The notes below the pieces were generated by a model, which ran no database searches, was not told the origin of the DNA, and worked only from the letters and a program-made list of their open reading frames with translations. Of a stretch of DNA of 64,000 nt, positions 1-7,694 are shown in pieces. Positions within the stretch are counted from its first letter, which is position 1. Each line of letters begins with the position of its first letter. Position numbers and translations under genes: made by a program. The stretch is from Actinobacillus sp. Its GTDB lineage: Bacteria > Pseudomonadota > Gammaproteobacteria > Enterobacterales > Pasteurellaceae. The DNA is taken from contig JAHHRA010000008.1 in NCBI GenBank assembly GCA_020026055.1, positions 1-64,000 on the forward strand, in the 5' to 3' direction.

Positions 1-41
1 CATTTCTTATGCTTACAACGTCGCGTCGTTGCGTGGGGCGT

Positions 42-69
42 ATTATAGGAGTTTTACTTTTTACTGCAA
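42..69 (-). promoter_or_regulatory. Stable-RNA (rrn P1-like) promoter reading left out of the window
   Basis: Read on the minus strand, this holds a -35 TTGCAG (64-69), a 16-bp spacer and a perfect -10 TATAAT (42-47), followed by the GC-rich discriminator ACGCCCCACG. A 16-bp spacer, CTCC just before TATAAT and a GC-rich discriminator are typical of E. coli rrn P1 promoters. The A/T tracts at about 71-118 resemble an UP element. The transcribed gene lies outside the window; an rRNA operon is inferred. In Haemophilus influenzae rRNA operons flank the origin and run away from it, which fits the candidate origin at about 4.5 kb. A tRNA operon is the alternative. Confidence 0.62.
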
Positions 70-309
70 GCATTTTTTATAAAAAAAAGCTTAAATTTTT
101 TTATCTGCCTTTTTTTTATTCAAATCGTTTTATTTTAAACGCTCTATATGATGAAAAATGCACTTTGTTCTATCGTATTTAATAAAGTATCTTACTGTTT
201 GTTTTGAATTCTGAAACATTTTTAGGGGGCTTATTTTATTTTTTACTTATAAAGTAACACCCCAAAAATTAGTTTAATCTTTGGGGTGTTTGTAGTTTAA
301 TAATAAGTA
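70..309. other. AT-rich intergenic stretch left of pckA
   Basis: Apart from the promoter at 42-69, its likely UP element and the stem-loop at 256-290, I see no gene here. Short poly-A and poly-T runs dominate. Confidence 0.6.
256..290 (-). terminator. pckA stem-loop terminator, CACCCCAAA family
   Basis: Perfect 11-bp arms AACACCCCAAA (256-266) and TTTGGGGTGTT (280-290) flank a 13-nt loop, 20 bp beyond the pckA stop. The following U-tract on the minus strand is weak. The same arm sequence recurs at 3565-3596 and 14193-14231. Confidence 0.7.
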
Positions 310-1932
310 TTATCTATCTAAATGTGGACCAGCAACAATAAGAGCTTCACCTTCCGCATTAATTGCATATTTTTTAAAGTTCTCAATAAATAATACTGCT
401 AATTTTTCTGCTTTTACTTTCCATTCTGCTTTATCAGTGTACGTATTACGTGGATCAAGAATATTATTATCTACACCTAATAATGATTTTGGAATAGCAA
501 GATCAAAAATCGGTAGTTTACACATTTCAGCTTTATCAATAGAGCCATCTAGAATCGCATCAATGATCCCTCGAGTATCTTTAATAGAGATACGTTTACC
601 AGTACCATTCCAACCTGTGTTAACGAGATAAGCCTCTGCTCCAGCATCTTTCATACGTTTTACTAAAACTTCTGCGTATTGTGTTGGATGTAATGTAAGA
701 AAAGCTGCACCGAAACAAGCTGAGAATGTTGGTGTTGGTTCAGTTATTCCTCGTTCTGTACCAGCTAATTTTGCAGTAAAACCAGAAAGGAAATAGTATT
801 TCGTTTGTTCTGGGGTTAATTTTGCAACTGGTGGTAATACGCCAAAAGCATCTGCTGTCAAGAAAATAACTTTTTTTGCAGGGCCTGCTTTTGAAACAGG
901 TTTTACTATATTTTTTATGTGGTAGATAGGATATGAAACACGTGTATTTTCTGTTTTAGAAGCATCAGCAAAATCTACTGTACCATCTTTTAAAACAACT
1001 ACATTTTCTAATAACGCATCTCTTTTAATAGCGTGATAAATGTCAGGTTCATTTTCTTCAGAAAGATTTATAGTTTTAGCATAACAACCACCTTCAAAGT
1101 TAAATACACCATTATCATCCCAACCATGTTCGTCATCACCAATAAGTTGACGTTTTGGATCTGTGGACAACGTTGTTTTACCAGTACCTGATAAACCAAA
1201 GAAAATAGCTGTGTCACCTTTTTTACCTACATTTGCAGAACAGTGCATTGCAGCAATACCTTGAAGGGGAAGATAATAATTCATCATTGAAAACATCCCT
1301 TTTTTCATTTCTCCACCATACCAAGTTCCACCAATTAATTGGATGCGTTCTGTTAGATTGAATGCCACAAAATTTTCAGAATTTAAACCGTTTTTTTGCC
1401 AGTTTGGATTTGTTGTTTTTGCACCATTCATAACAATAAAATCTGGTTTAAAACCAACAAGCTCTTTTTCTGTTGGGCGAATAAACATATTCTTTACAAA
1501 ATGTGCTTGCCAAGCAACCTCTGTTATAAAACGTACTTTTAAGCAAGTATTTTCATTTGCACCACAGAAACCATCAACAACATATAAACTTTTATTAGAA
1601 AGCTCTGCTGTTACAATTTTTTTTAATTCATTCCAAACTTCTTGTGTCATTTTTTTATTATCATTTTTTGCTGCATCACTTGTCCACCAAACTGTTTTTT
1701 CAGTAATGTCATCTGCAACAATATATTTATCTTTAGGAGAACGCCCCGTGAAAATACCTGTATCTACTGCGACAGCTCCTGTTTTAGTTACAATCCCTTT
1801 CTCAAAACCTTGTAAGCCAAATTTAGTTTCATCTTGGAACAATCTCTCATAACTTGGATTATAAACGATTTCTTTAATATCATGGATACCAAGTTTATTT
1901 AGATCTTGTTTGAGTACATCTAAGTCAGTCAT
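310..1932 (-). CDS. pckA: Phosphoenolpyruvate carboxykinase (ATP)
   Basis: Converts oxaloacetate and ATP to phosphoenolpyruvate, CO2 and ADP in the cytosol. In many Pasteurellaceae it also runs in the carboxylating direction toward succinate. The 540-residue length matches E. coli PckA. Visible motifs are the substrate loop TGRSPKDK (about 62-69), the kinase-1a P-loop GLSGTGKT (about 246-253) and the metal-binding LIGDDEHGW (about 263-271). It is monocistronic, divergent from the yfcZ-like gene, and followed by the stem-loop at 256-290. The 247-bp upstream gap has no clear CRP palindrome. Family assignment is certain. Confidence 0.98.
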   Translation of the reverse strand: MTDLDVLKQDLNKLGIHDIKEIVYNPSYERLFQDETKFGLQGFEKGIVTKTGAVAVDTGIFTGRSPKDKYIVADDITEKTVWWTSDAAKNDNKKMTQEVWNELKKIVTAELSNKSLYVVDGFCGANENTCLKVRFITEVAWQAHFVKNMFIRPTEKELVGFKPDFIVMNGAKTTNPNWQKNGLNSENFVAFNLTERIQLIGGTWYGGEMKKGMFSMMNYYLPLQGIAAMHCSANVGKKGDTAIFFGLSGTGKTTLSTDPKRQLIGDDEHGWDDNGVFNFEGGCYAKTINLSEENEPDIYHAIKRDALLENVVVLKDGTVDFADASKTENTRVSYPIYHIKNIVKPVSKAGPAKKVIFLTADAFGVLPPVAKLTPEQTKYYFLSGFTAKLAGTERGITEPTPTFSACFGAAFLTLHPTQYAEVLVKRMKDAGAEAYLVNTGWNGTGKRISIKDTRGIIDAILDGSIDKAEMCKLPIFDLAIPKSLLGVDNNILDPRNTYTDKAEWKVKAEKLAVLFIENFKKYAINAEGEALIVAGPHLDR

Positions 1933-2118
1933 AGTTAACCTCTTTATATAAAAATTAGACTTTTTTTATTTTAATAAAATTCTTAGCAAAGAACAAAAAA
2001 AAGCACTCAAATTTAAAAGTTTTTATTTCTATTAATAATCGGATTAATTTGGCTCATTTGTTGTATCACAAATATACATCCTAATTTTTTACATAGTTAA
2101 AATTTTTTAAATCTTATT

Positions 2119-2146
2119 TTGTGATTTTTTGTGAAGTTGGTAAAAT
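2119..2146 (+). promoter_or_regulatory. Probable sigma70 promoter of the yfcZ-like gene
   Basis: A -35-like TTGTGA (2119-2124), a 16-bp spacer and a -10 TAAAAT (2141-2146) lie 34 bp before the start codon at 2180. Confidence 0.45.
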
Positions 2147-2179
2147 ACTCTTAGTTTTCATTCAGAATGTGGAGAAAAA

Positions 2180-2482
2180 ATGTCTAAAAACTTTTTAAGT
2201 TGTCAAGCTCAAGATGTTGCTGCTTGTTGCTGTGTAGATGTAGGCACTGTTATTGATAATTCTGATTTAAATGTATCTTTCAAAAAAATTTTTCAAAGTA
2301 AAGAAGAAGCAGAAGAAGTTTTAGCTTATTTAAAAACAAAAGCACAAAAAGCAGCTTTTTCTGGCTTTAACGTAGTAGATGAAATAATTTCAACTAGCGA
2401 TGGCTACGTGCTTAAAGCTAATTTTACTTTTGAATGTCAAGCTGAGGCGATAATATTTCAACTTGAGGTAAGACAGCTATAG
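2180..2482 (+). CDS. YfcZ/YiiS family protein (DUF406)
   Basis: A 100-residue cytosolic protein that resembles E. coli YfcZ. The N-terminal Cys-rich motif AACCCVDVGTVIDNSD matches the family's CCC-x-DVGT-x-x-DNSD signature, and the C-terminal FTFECQAEAIIFQL matches the family's end. The biochemical role is unknown. GGAG 8 bases before the ATG supports the start. It is a single gene divergent from pckA and upstream of the separately promoted sxy locus. I infer no function from the context. Confidence 0.85.
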   Translation: MSKNFLSCQAQDVAACCCVDVGTVIDNSDLNVSFKKIFQSKEEAEEVLAYLKTKAQKAAFSGFNVVDEIISTSDGYVLKANFTFECQAEAIIFQLEVRQL

Positions 2483-2546
2483 AAATATACCGTTTTTTAT
2501 AAAAAAAATAAATACTATTACCATTTTATGGTTTTAATTTATTTAT

Positions 2547-2568
2547 TTTTGCGATCTAAGTCGTAAGT
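2547..2568 (+). promoter_or_regulatory. CRP-S-type site upstream of sxy
   Basis: TGCGA (2550-2554), six bases and TCGTA (2561-2565) form the core of a 22-bp site. This differs at one position from the Sxy-dependent CRP-S core TGCGA-N6-TCGCA. Its centre (2557.5) is about 60 bp before the start point predicted from the -10 TAGAAT at 2606-2611, a class I CRP position. No good -35 is visible, as expected for an activator-dependent promoter. Confidence 0.6.
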
Positions 2569-2605
2569 TGTAAAAGAGTTTCTCTGTTAAAATTTATATT
2601 TGTTG

Positions 2606-2611
2606 TAGAAT
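2606..2611 (+). promoter_or_regulatory. -10 element of the sxy promoter
   Basis: TAGAAT lies 38 bp before the sxy ATG. The -35 region (about 2583-2588) is poor. Confidence 0.4.
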
Positions 2612-2649
2612 AAACAATAGATACCATTAGCAAACTTTTGGAGGTATAT

Positions 2650-3322
2650 ATGTATCAGTATAAAGAAAATCTCAATCTTTTAAAAATACGTTTATCCGAG
2701 CTTGTGGGCGATGTAACAACAAAAAATCTATTTAGTGGTTTTGGATTTTTTAAAGACAAATTGATGTTTGGATTATTTTTAAATGATGTTTTATATTTAA
2801 AAGCAAAAGATGAGCTTGCAAACTACATCGTAAAAGAGCTTGGGGGAGCTTCTTGTCTTGCTAGAACAAATGAAACATACCTTAGTCTAAGCCACTATTA
2901 TAGATTGCCAGCGGATATTATTCGTGATGATGAAAAGCTTAAAAAAATTACACTCATGTGTATAAAACAAGCAAAACAATATCATCTTGAGCAACAAATC
3001 CTAAAAAAAACGTATTAAAGAATTATCAAATTTGACGATTAAACACGAGCGTTTATTGGCTAAGATTAAAGTTTATGATGTAAAAACTTTTAAAAAACTT
3101 GGTGCTATAAATTGTTTTGTTGCATTAAAAAAAGCAGGTATACCAATTAATTTAACTGTTTTTTGGGAATTAGTTGGTGCTTTGGCTGCTATGCATCCTT
3201 ATGTGCTTCCCAAAGAGATGAAGATAGAAGCTTTGATAAAACTAAACAAAGCATTAGAAAAAGAAAATTTAAAGCCAATAAAATCTCTACTTTTAGAGGA
3301 TTACTACAAAAATAAACATTAA
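2650..3322 (+). pseudogene. sxy: Competence regulator Sxy/TfoX, split by a +1 frameshift at an A8 tract
   Basis: Sxy activates CRP-S promoters of DNA-uptake genes together with CRP. The first frame (2650-3018) encodes the TfoX N-terminal domain (LVGDVTTKNLFSGFGFF, LSHYYRLPADIIR). The second frame (in phase from 3011 to 3322) encodes the C-terminal domain, starting near LSNLTIKHER, which matches H. influenzae Sxy. The break is at eight A residues (3003-3010). With seven A's one protein of about 223 residues would be read, against about 217 in H. influenzae. GGAGG at 2640-2644 supports the ATG at 2650. It may be a real null allele, a slippage or phase-variable tract, or a homopolymer sequencing error. 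Confidence 0.85.
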
Positions 3323-3564
3323 TTATCATATGGTTATCTAAAATAAGGAATAAAAAAATCACTTTAAATGATTGTAAAATCCGAGATATCTGTCGTTTAT
3401 TTTTGGTTACAGTGATTGCTTGTTTTATAAATTTGTTAATTTTTAAGAAGTAATGTTTTTTGCGATTCTTTATTAGCGTCGTCTTAATGAGATTTGCAGT
3501 ATTACTTCTACTTTGTTTATTAATGTGGTTGTTTATTCTTTTAATATTTTTTCCTCATAAAAAA
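3323..3564. other. Intergenic region between sxy and zapB
   Basis: About 240 bp of AT-rich sequence between convergent genes. I see no credible coding sequence; a 64-codon open frame starting near 3460 is low-complexity and overlaps the zapB terminator. Confidence 0.5.
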
Positions 3565-3596
3565 CACCCCAAAGGTTTCTTTTACTTTTTGGGGTG
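3565..3596 (-). terminator. zapB terminator, CACCCCAAA family
   Basis: Arms CACCCCAAA (3565-3573) and TTTGGGGTG (3588-3596) flank a 14-nt loop. On the minus strand the stem is followed by a run of T's (plus-strand A's at 3559-3564), a standard intrinsic terminator 31 bp beyond the zapB stop. Confidence 0.75.
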
Positions 3597-3627
3597 CATT
3601 TTATTTCTTTTTAAAATTAATTTTTTG

Positions 3628-3825
3628 TTAAAAATTGTCAATTCGACCAAGTAACGATTTTAATCGATCTTGAAAGTCGTTATGCTCCGTTTTAAGACTT
3701 TCATTTTCTTGTGACAATTGTTGATTTTTGACTTTTAATTCTTCTACTTCTAATTGAAGCAATTGAATGGTTTCAACAGTCTCTTTAACTTTACTTTCGA
3801 GTTGGTCTAAAATTTCAAAAGACAT
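3628..3825 (-). CDS. zapB: Cell division protein ZapB
   Basis: A 65-residue, almost wholly coiled-coil protein with heptads from about residue 7 (LDQLESKVKETVETIQLLQ) to the C-terminus. ZapB binds ZapA, stabilises the FtsZ ring and helps tie the ring to the terminus region. The length is slightly below E. coli ZapB (about 80). It stands alone, transcribed leftward, with its own terminator, and borders the gap holding the candidate replication origin. Confidence 0.85.
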   Translation of the reverse strand: MSFEILDQLESKVKETVETIQLLQLEVEELKVKNQQLSQENESLKTEHNDFQDRLKSLLGRIDNF

Positions 3826-4354
3826 TTTACATCCTTATTTATAGTTACTGACAAGCATATTCCCCGATTCTACTCTATTTTTACTTTTTTTTGAATGTCA
3901 ATTTTGGAAGAACTCAATAAATTTTTATGAAAAAATATTTTTAAGTAATCGTTAGAAATTTTATAGGAGAATTTTTATACAAAAAAACTCTATTAAATAA
4001 TAAGTTAAATGACGTAATTACTAATTTAGTATGAAATCAATGATATTTCGAATAAATTATATTTCTTTTTCAACAAGCACTAGACAAAAAAATGATTGAT
4101 CACCAAGTTTATTAAATGTCTGTGATGAGGACGAAAGCGGTTAAATTCGTGCTATTAAATTTGCTAGAAACAGTGTCTTCCACAGTGTCAGTTAACACAA
4201 CTGCTGGCTGGACTTGTTGCTAGTTGGCACGATGTACCAACGCATAGACAATATTTAAAAACGTAATTAACTATTTTAAATGGTTTAATTCTTTTGTTTT
4301 ACTTGTGTAAGTATTGTGAGATCAGATGAAGAGCATGATGATAACCATCGTCTT
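3826..4354. other. Intergenic region upstream of zapB and left of the candidate origin
   Basis: Very AT-rich except for about 4130-4250, where GC rises clearly. That patch contains a stem-loop GTTGG/CCAAC around 4223-4242 and a 35-codon open frame at 4116-4223. No convincing ribosome binding site or homology is recognised. It could be a decayed gene, a small RNA or chance. Confidence 0.35.
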
Positions 4355-4640
4355 TAATTGTGAATAACTCTTTTTTTTGTCTTGAAAAAAAACTAATCTT
4401 GTTTGTATAACTTTTTGTTGATAAAACTTTTGTGCATATCTTTCCTTTTTATAAACAAGCTATTTCTGCATATAAATAAATTTTTTAACAATAAAAAAAT
4501 GTTTAACTTTATGAAAAAATTAATAAAAAAAAAGTTACTCACAAAAAAGAAGCTCTTATAAAAATAATAAAAAGATCTTATAAAAAGATCTTATTTTTAA
4601 ATGATCCTTTTGTGGATCTACGATCTTCTTATAAAAGCAA
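4355..4640. other. Candidate chromosomal replication origin (oriC)
   Basis: It lies directly upstream of mnmG (gidA), the classic gammaproteobacterial oriC neighbour. Five GATC sites occur in 52 bp (4574, 4587, 4603, 4615, 4622). Three begin 13-mer-like repeats, GATCTTATAAAAA, GATCTTATTTTTA and GATCTTCTTATAA, similar to the E. coli unwinding 13-mers. DnaA-box-like 9-mers include TTATTCACA (minus strand, 4359-4367, fits TTATNCACA), TTATCAACA (minus, 4416-4424), ATATGCACA (minus, 4431-4439) and the weak TTACTCACA (4535-4543). The rrn-like promoter and mnmG-atp both point away from it. No perfect TTATCCACA was found, so the extent is approximate. Confidence 0.6.
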
Positions 4641-4642
4641 CA

Positions 4643-4671
4643 TTGGTATTCTTTTTTAATTCAGTTAAAAT
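4643..4671 (+). promoter_or_regulatory. Probable mnmG promoter
   Basis: A -35 TTGGTA (4643-4648), a 17-bp spacer and a -10 TAAAAT (4666-4671) lie 27 bp before the mnmG start, adjacent to the GATC cluster. Confidence 0.5.
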
Positions 4672-4698
4672 GACTTATTTTTTTATATGAAGGATTTT

Positions 4699-6588
4699 AT
4701 GTTTTACACTGATACTTATGATGTAATTGTAATTGGTGGTGGGCACGCAGGAACAGAAGCAGCTCTAGCTCCTGCACGCATGGGCTTAAAAACACTTTTA
4801 ATTACACATAATATAGATACATTGGGTCAAATGTCTTGTAATCCTGCAATTGGTGGAATTGGTAAAGGACACTTAGTAAAAGAAATTGATGCAATGGGCG
4901 GTTTAATGGCTCAAGCTACAGACAAAGCAGGGATTCAATTTCGAACATTAAATAACAGCAAGGGTCCTGCTGTTCGAGCCACTAGAGCACAAGCAGATAG
5001 AGTTTTATATCGCCAAGCAATACGAACTTTTTTAGAAAACCAGATTAATCTAGATCTTTTTCAACAAGAAGTTACAGATATTTTATTTAAAAACCAACGT
5101 GCGGTAGGTGTTACCACAAAAATGGGACTTAAGTTTAAAGCAAGATCTGTGATTTTAACGGCGGGAACTTTTTTAGCGGGTAAAATACACATAGGAATGC
5201 AAAATTATTCTGGAGGACGTTTAGGTGATCCTGCTGCGAAAATGCTATCTGAAAAATTAAGATATTTCGGATTACGAATGGATCGTTTAAAAACTGGAAC
5301 ACCTCCGAGAATTGATGCGAGAACAATAGATTTTTCACAATTAGATAAGCAAAATGGAGACAAAAAATTACCTGTTTTTTCATTTATGGGGACAGTAGAT
5401 CAACATCCTCGACAAGTTCCTTGTTATATCACACAAACAAATGAAAAAACGCATGAGATTATTCGGAATAATTTAGATCGTAGTCCTTTGTTTACAGGAA
5501 TTATTGAAGGGATAGGACCTCGTTATTGCCCTTCGATTGAGGATAAAGTAATGCGATTTGCTGAGCGTAATTCTCATCAAATTTATTTAGAGCCAGAAGG
5601 ATTAGCTACTAACGAGATTTATCCAAATGGCATTTCAACAAGTTTACCATTTGATGTGCAATTACAAATAGTACATTCAATGAAAGGTTTAGAGAAAGCT
5701 CGTCTAATTAAACCAGGTTATGCGATAGAATACGATTATTTTGATCCTCGTGATCTCAAACCAACCTTAGAAACAAAAGCTATTTCTGGTTTATTTTTCG
5801 CAGGTCAAATTAACGGTACTACAGGTTATGAAGAAGCTGCTGCACAAGGTTTATTGGCAGGAATTAATGCTGCTCGTTATGTGCGTAACAAAGAACAATG
5901 GTACCCACGCCGAGATCAAGCTTATCTAGGAGTATTAGTAGATGATCTTTGCACACTCGGCACTAAAGAGCCGTATCGTTTGTTTACTTCACGTGCTGAA
6001 TATCGCTTAGTTTTACGAGAAGACAACGCAGATGCACGTTTAACACCGATTGCTCGTGAATTTGGTTTAATTGATGAAGTTCGTTGGATTAGATTTAATC
6101 AAAAAATGGAAGCGATCGAACAAGAAAAACAACGGTTACGTCAAACTTGGATACATCTAAAATCTGAGCATTTAAACGCAATGAATGCTAATTTAAAAAC
6201 ACCTTTAACACGTGAAGCTAGTGGTGAAGATTTATTACGTCGTCCAGAAATGAATTATCAAAAACTTACTCAAAATTCGCTATTTGCCCCACCAATAAAT
6301 GATCAAGAAGTAGCAGAACAAGTAGAAATTAGTATTAAATATCAAGGTTATATTGAGCATCAACAACAAGAAATCGAACGACAAAAACGTCATGAAAATA
6401 CAGTAATTCCAACAGATTTTGATTATAAGCAAGTTTTAGGGCTTTCAAACGAAGTGCGTTTGAAATTGGAACAACATCGCCCTGTTTCAATTGGGCAAGC
6501 TAGCCGTATCTCAGGTGTAACGCCAGCAGCAATCTCAATATTGCTTGTGAATTTGAAAAAACAAGGAATGTTGAAAAAAGGAGATTAA
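4699..6588 (+). CDS. mnmG: tRNA uridine 5-carboxymethylaminomethyl modification enzyme MnmG (GidA)
   Basis: FAD-dependent partner of MnmE that makes the 5-carboxymethylaminomethyl group on U34 of several tRNAs. The dinucleotide-binding IGGGHAGTEAA is at the N-terminus, followed by the family signatures CNPAIGGIGKGHLVKEIDA and GTKEPYRLFTSRAEYR. The C-terminal helical domain carries the conserved NEVRLKLEQHRPVSIGQASRI region. I chose the ATG at 4699: AAGGA sits 6-7 bases upstream and homologues start MFYT. An in-frame ATG at 4687 has no ribosome binding site. rsmG follows directly after the stop. Confidence 0.97.
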   Translation: MFYTDTYDVIVIGGGHAGTEAALAPARMGLKTLLITHNIDTLGQMSCNPAIGGIGKGHLVKEIDAMGGLMAQATDKAGIQFRTLNNSKGPAVRATRAQADRVLYRQAIRTFLENQINLDLFQQEVTDILFKNQRAVGVTTKMGLKFKARSVILTAGTFLAGKIHIGMQNYSGGRLGDPAAKMLSEKLRYFGLRMDRLKTGTPPRIDARTIDFSQLDKQNGDKKLPVFSFMGTVDQHPRQVPCYITQTNEKTHEIIRNNLDRSPLFTGIIEGIGPRYCPSIEDKVMRFAERNSHQIYLEPEGLATNEIYPNGISTSLPFDVQLQIVHSMKGLEKARLIKPGYAIEYDYFDPRDLKPTLETKAISGLFFAGQINGTTGYEEAAAQGLLAGINAARYVRNKEQWYPRRDQAYLGVLVDDLCTLGTKEPYRLFTSRAEYRLVLREDNADARLTPIAREFGLIDEVRWIRFNQKMEAIEQEKQRLRQTWIHLKSEHLNAMNANLKTPLTREASGEDLLRRPEMNYQKLTQNSLFAPPINDQEVAEQVEISIKYQGYIEHQQQEIERQKRHENTVIPTDFDYKQVLGLSNEVRLKLEQHRPVSIGQASRISGVTPAAISILLVNLKKQGMLKKGD

Positions 6589-7236
6589 ATGGAAGAACTT
6601 TTTGCACAATATGAAAAAAGAAAGAAAAATTTTCCGAAATTTGGGGCGTTGAAAATAAATAAAAATCAGCAAAATCAATTAATTGAGTTTTTAAGATTAT
6701 TAGTGAAATGGAATAAAGCTTATAATTTGACAGCTATTCGAGATCCTAAGGAAATGTTAGTTAAACATCTTTTTGATAGCCTTGCTGTCGGTGAATTTTT
6801 AAAAGGACAACGTTTTATTGATGTTGGAACTGGAGCAGGACTTCCTGGATTACCTTTAGCAATTGCCTATCCAGATAGGCAGTTTATTTTGTTAGATAGC
6901 CTTGGAAAACGTATTCAATTTATTCGTAATGTTATTCGTGAGCTTAAACTAACGAATGTTACGCCTGTATTAAGTCGAGTTGAAAATTTTCAAGACGAAG
7001 TGGGATTTGATGGTGTATTAAGCCGAGCATTTGCATCACTTGCAGATATGACAACTTGGTGTGCTCATTTACCTTGTCAAAACGGTTTTTTCTATGCTTT
7101 GAAAGGACAATGTAATCAAGAAGAAATTAAAGCCATAAAGAATGATTTTTGTGTAGAACAGATTATTTCCTTGCAAGTACCAGAATTAGAAAGTGAGCGC
7201 CATCTGATTATTTTAAAAAAATTAGTTAATTTATAA
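6589..7236 (+). CDS. rsmG: 16S rRNA (guanine-527-N7)-methyltransferase RsmG (GidB)
   Basis: Methylates G527 in the 530 loop of 16S rRNA using S-adenosylmethionine. The 215 residues fit the family. Motif I is DVGTGAGLPG (about 78-87), and LLDSLGKRIQFIR and VLSRAFASLADM are family blocks. The ATG follows the mnmG stop with no gap, and AAAGGAG lies inside the end of mnmG, so translation is probably coupled. The mnmG-rsmG-atp order is as in E. coli. Confidence 0.97.
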   Translation: MEELFAQYEKRKKNFPKFGALKINKNQQNQLIEFLRLLVKWNKAYNLTAIRDPKEMLVKHLFDSLAVGEFLKGQRFIDVGTGAGLPGLPLAIAYPDRQFILLDSLGKRIQFIRNVIRELKLTNVTPVLSRVENFQDEVGFDGVLSRAFASLADMTTWCAHLPCQNGFFYALKGQCNQEEIKAIKNDFCVEQIISLQVPELESERHLIILKKLVNL

Positions 7237-7296
7237 AAAAAGATCTATACTGAGCTGTCATTCTCTCGAAGAAAATTTTTATCGAGCTAGACTTCA

Positions 7297-7668
7297 ATGA
7301 TAACACCAATATTTAAAGCTCAAAAAAAATACAAAAAAGCGTTATTAATCGAATTTGGTTTATTAGTAACCAATTTTTTTATTTTATTAGTTTATAAAAA
7401 AACGTTGGCTTTTGCTTTTATTGCAGGAGCTTTTACGGCTTTTTTGCCGTTTGCTTGTTTTGTATTATCATTTTTGTGGGTGAAAAAAATACAAAATATA
7501 AATATAAAAAGGTTTTATTTAGCTGAACTATTAAAAATAGTATTAACTTCGATATTATTTATTGTTTTTTTTGTTTTTTTTGCGTTTAATATGACTGTTT
7601 TTTTCGCAGGCTTTTTGCTAAGCATAGTTTTAAATAATCTAATACCTTTTTTTATTATTAGACATTAA
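7297..7668 (+). CDS. atpI: ATP synthase protein I
   Basis: Small membrane protein thought to help assemble the c-ring. The 123 residues contain four hydrophobic segments (about 16-32, 38-60, 72-92, 98-121) with very little sequence conservation, which is usual for AtpI. The assignment rests on size, hydropathy and position as the first atp gene before atpB. The upstream ribosome binding site is weak. Confidence 0.8.
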   Translation: MITPIFKAQKKYKKALLIEFGLLVTNFFILLVYKKTLAFAFIAGAFTAFLPFACFVLSFLWVKKIQNINIKRFYLAELLKIVLTSILFIVFFVFFAFNMTVFFAGFLLSIVLNNLIPFFIIRH

Positions 7669-7694
7669 CGACGTTTTGTTTAAGGTTTCTTGTT

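Noticed and set aside
1343..1852. 169-codon open frame opposite pckA
   Set aside because: Antisense shadow of the highly conserved pckA; the sequence shows no domain and has no start signals.
1933..2118. CRP or FNR site in the pckA upstream region
   Set aside because: TGTGA-like strings occur, but no arrangement gives two properly spaced inverted halves.
3460..3654. 64-codon hydrophobic open frame between sxy and zapB
   Set aside because: It reads through the zapB terminator and the end of zapB, is low-complexity Leu/Phe from T-rich DNA, and lacks a ribosome binding site.
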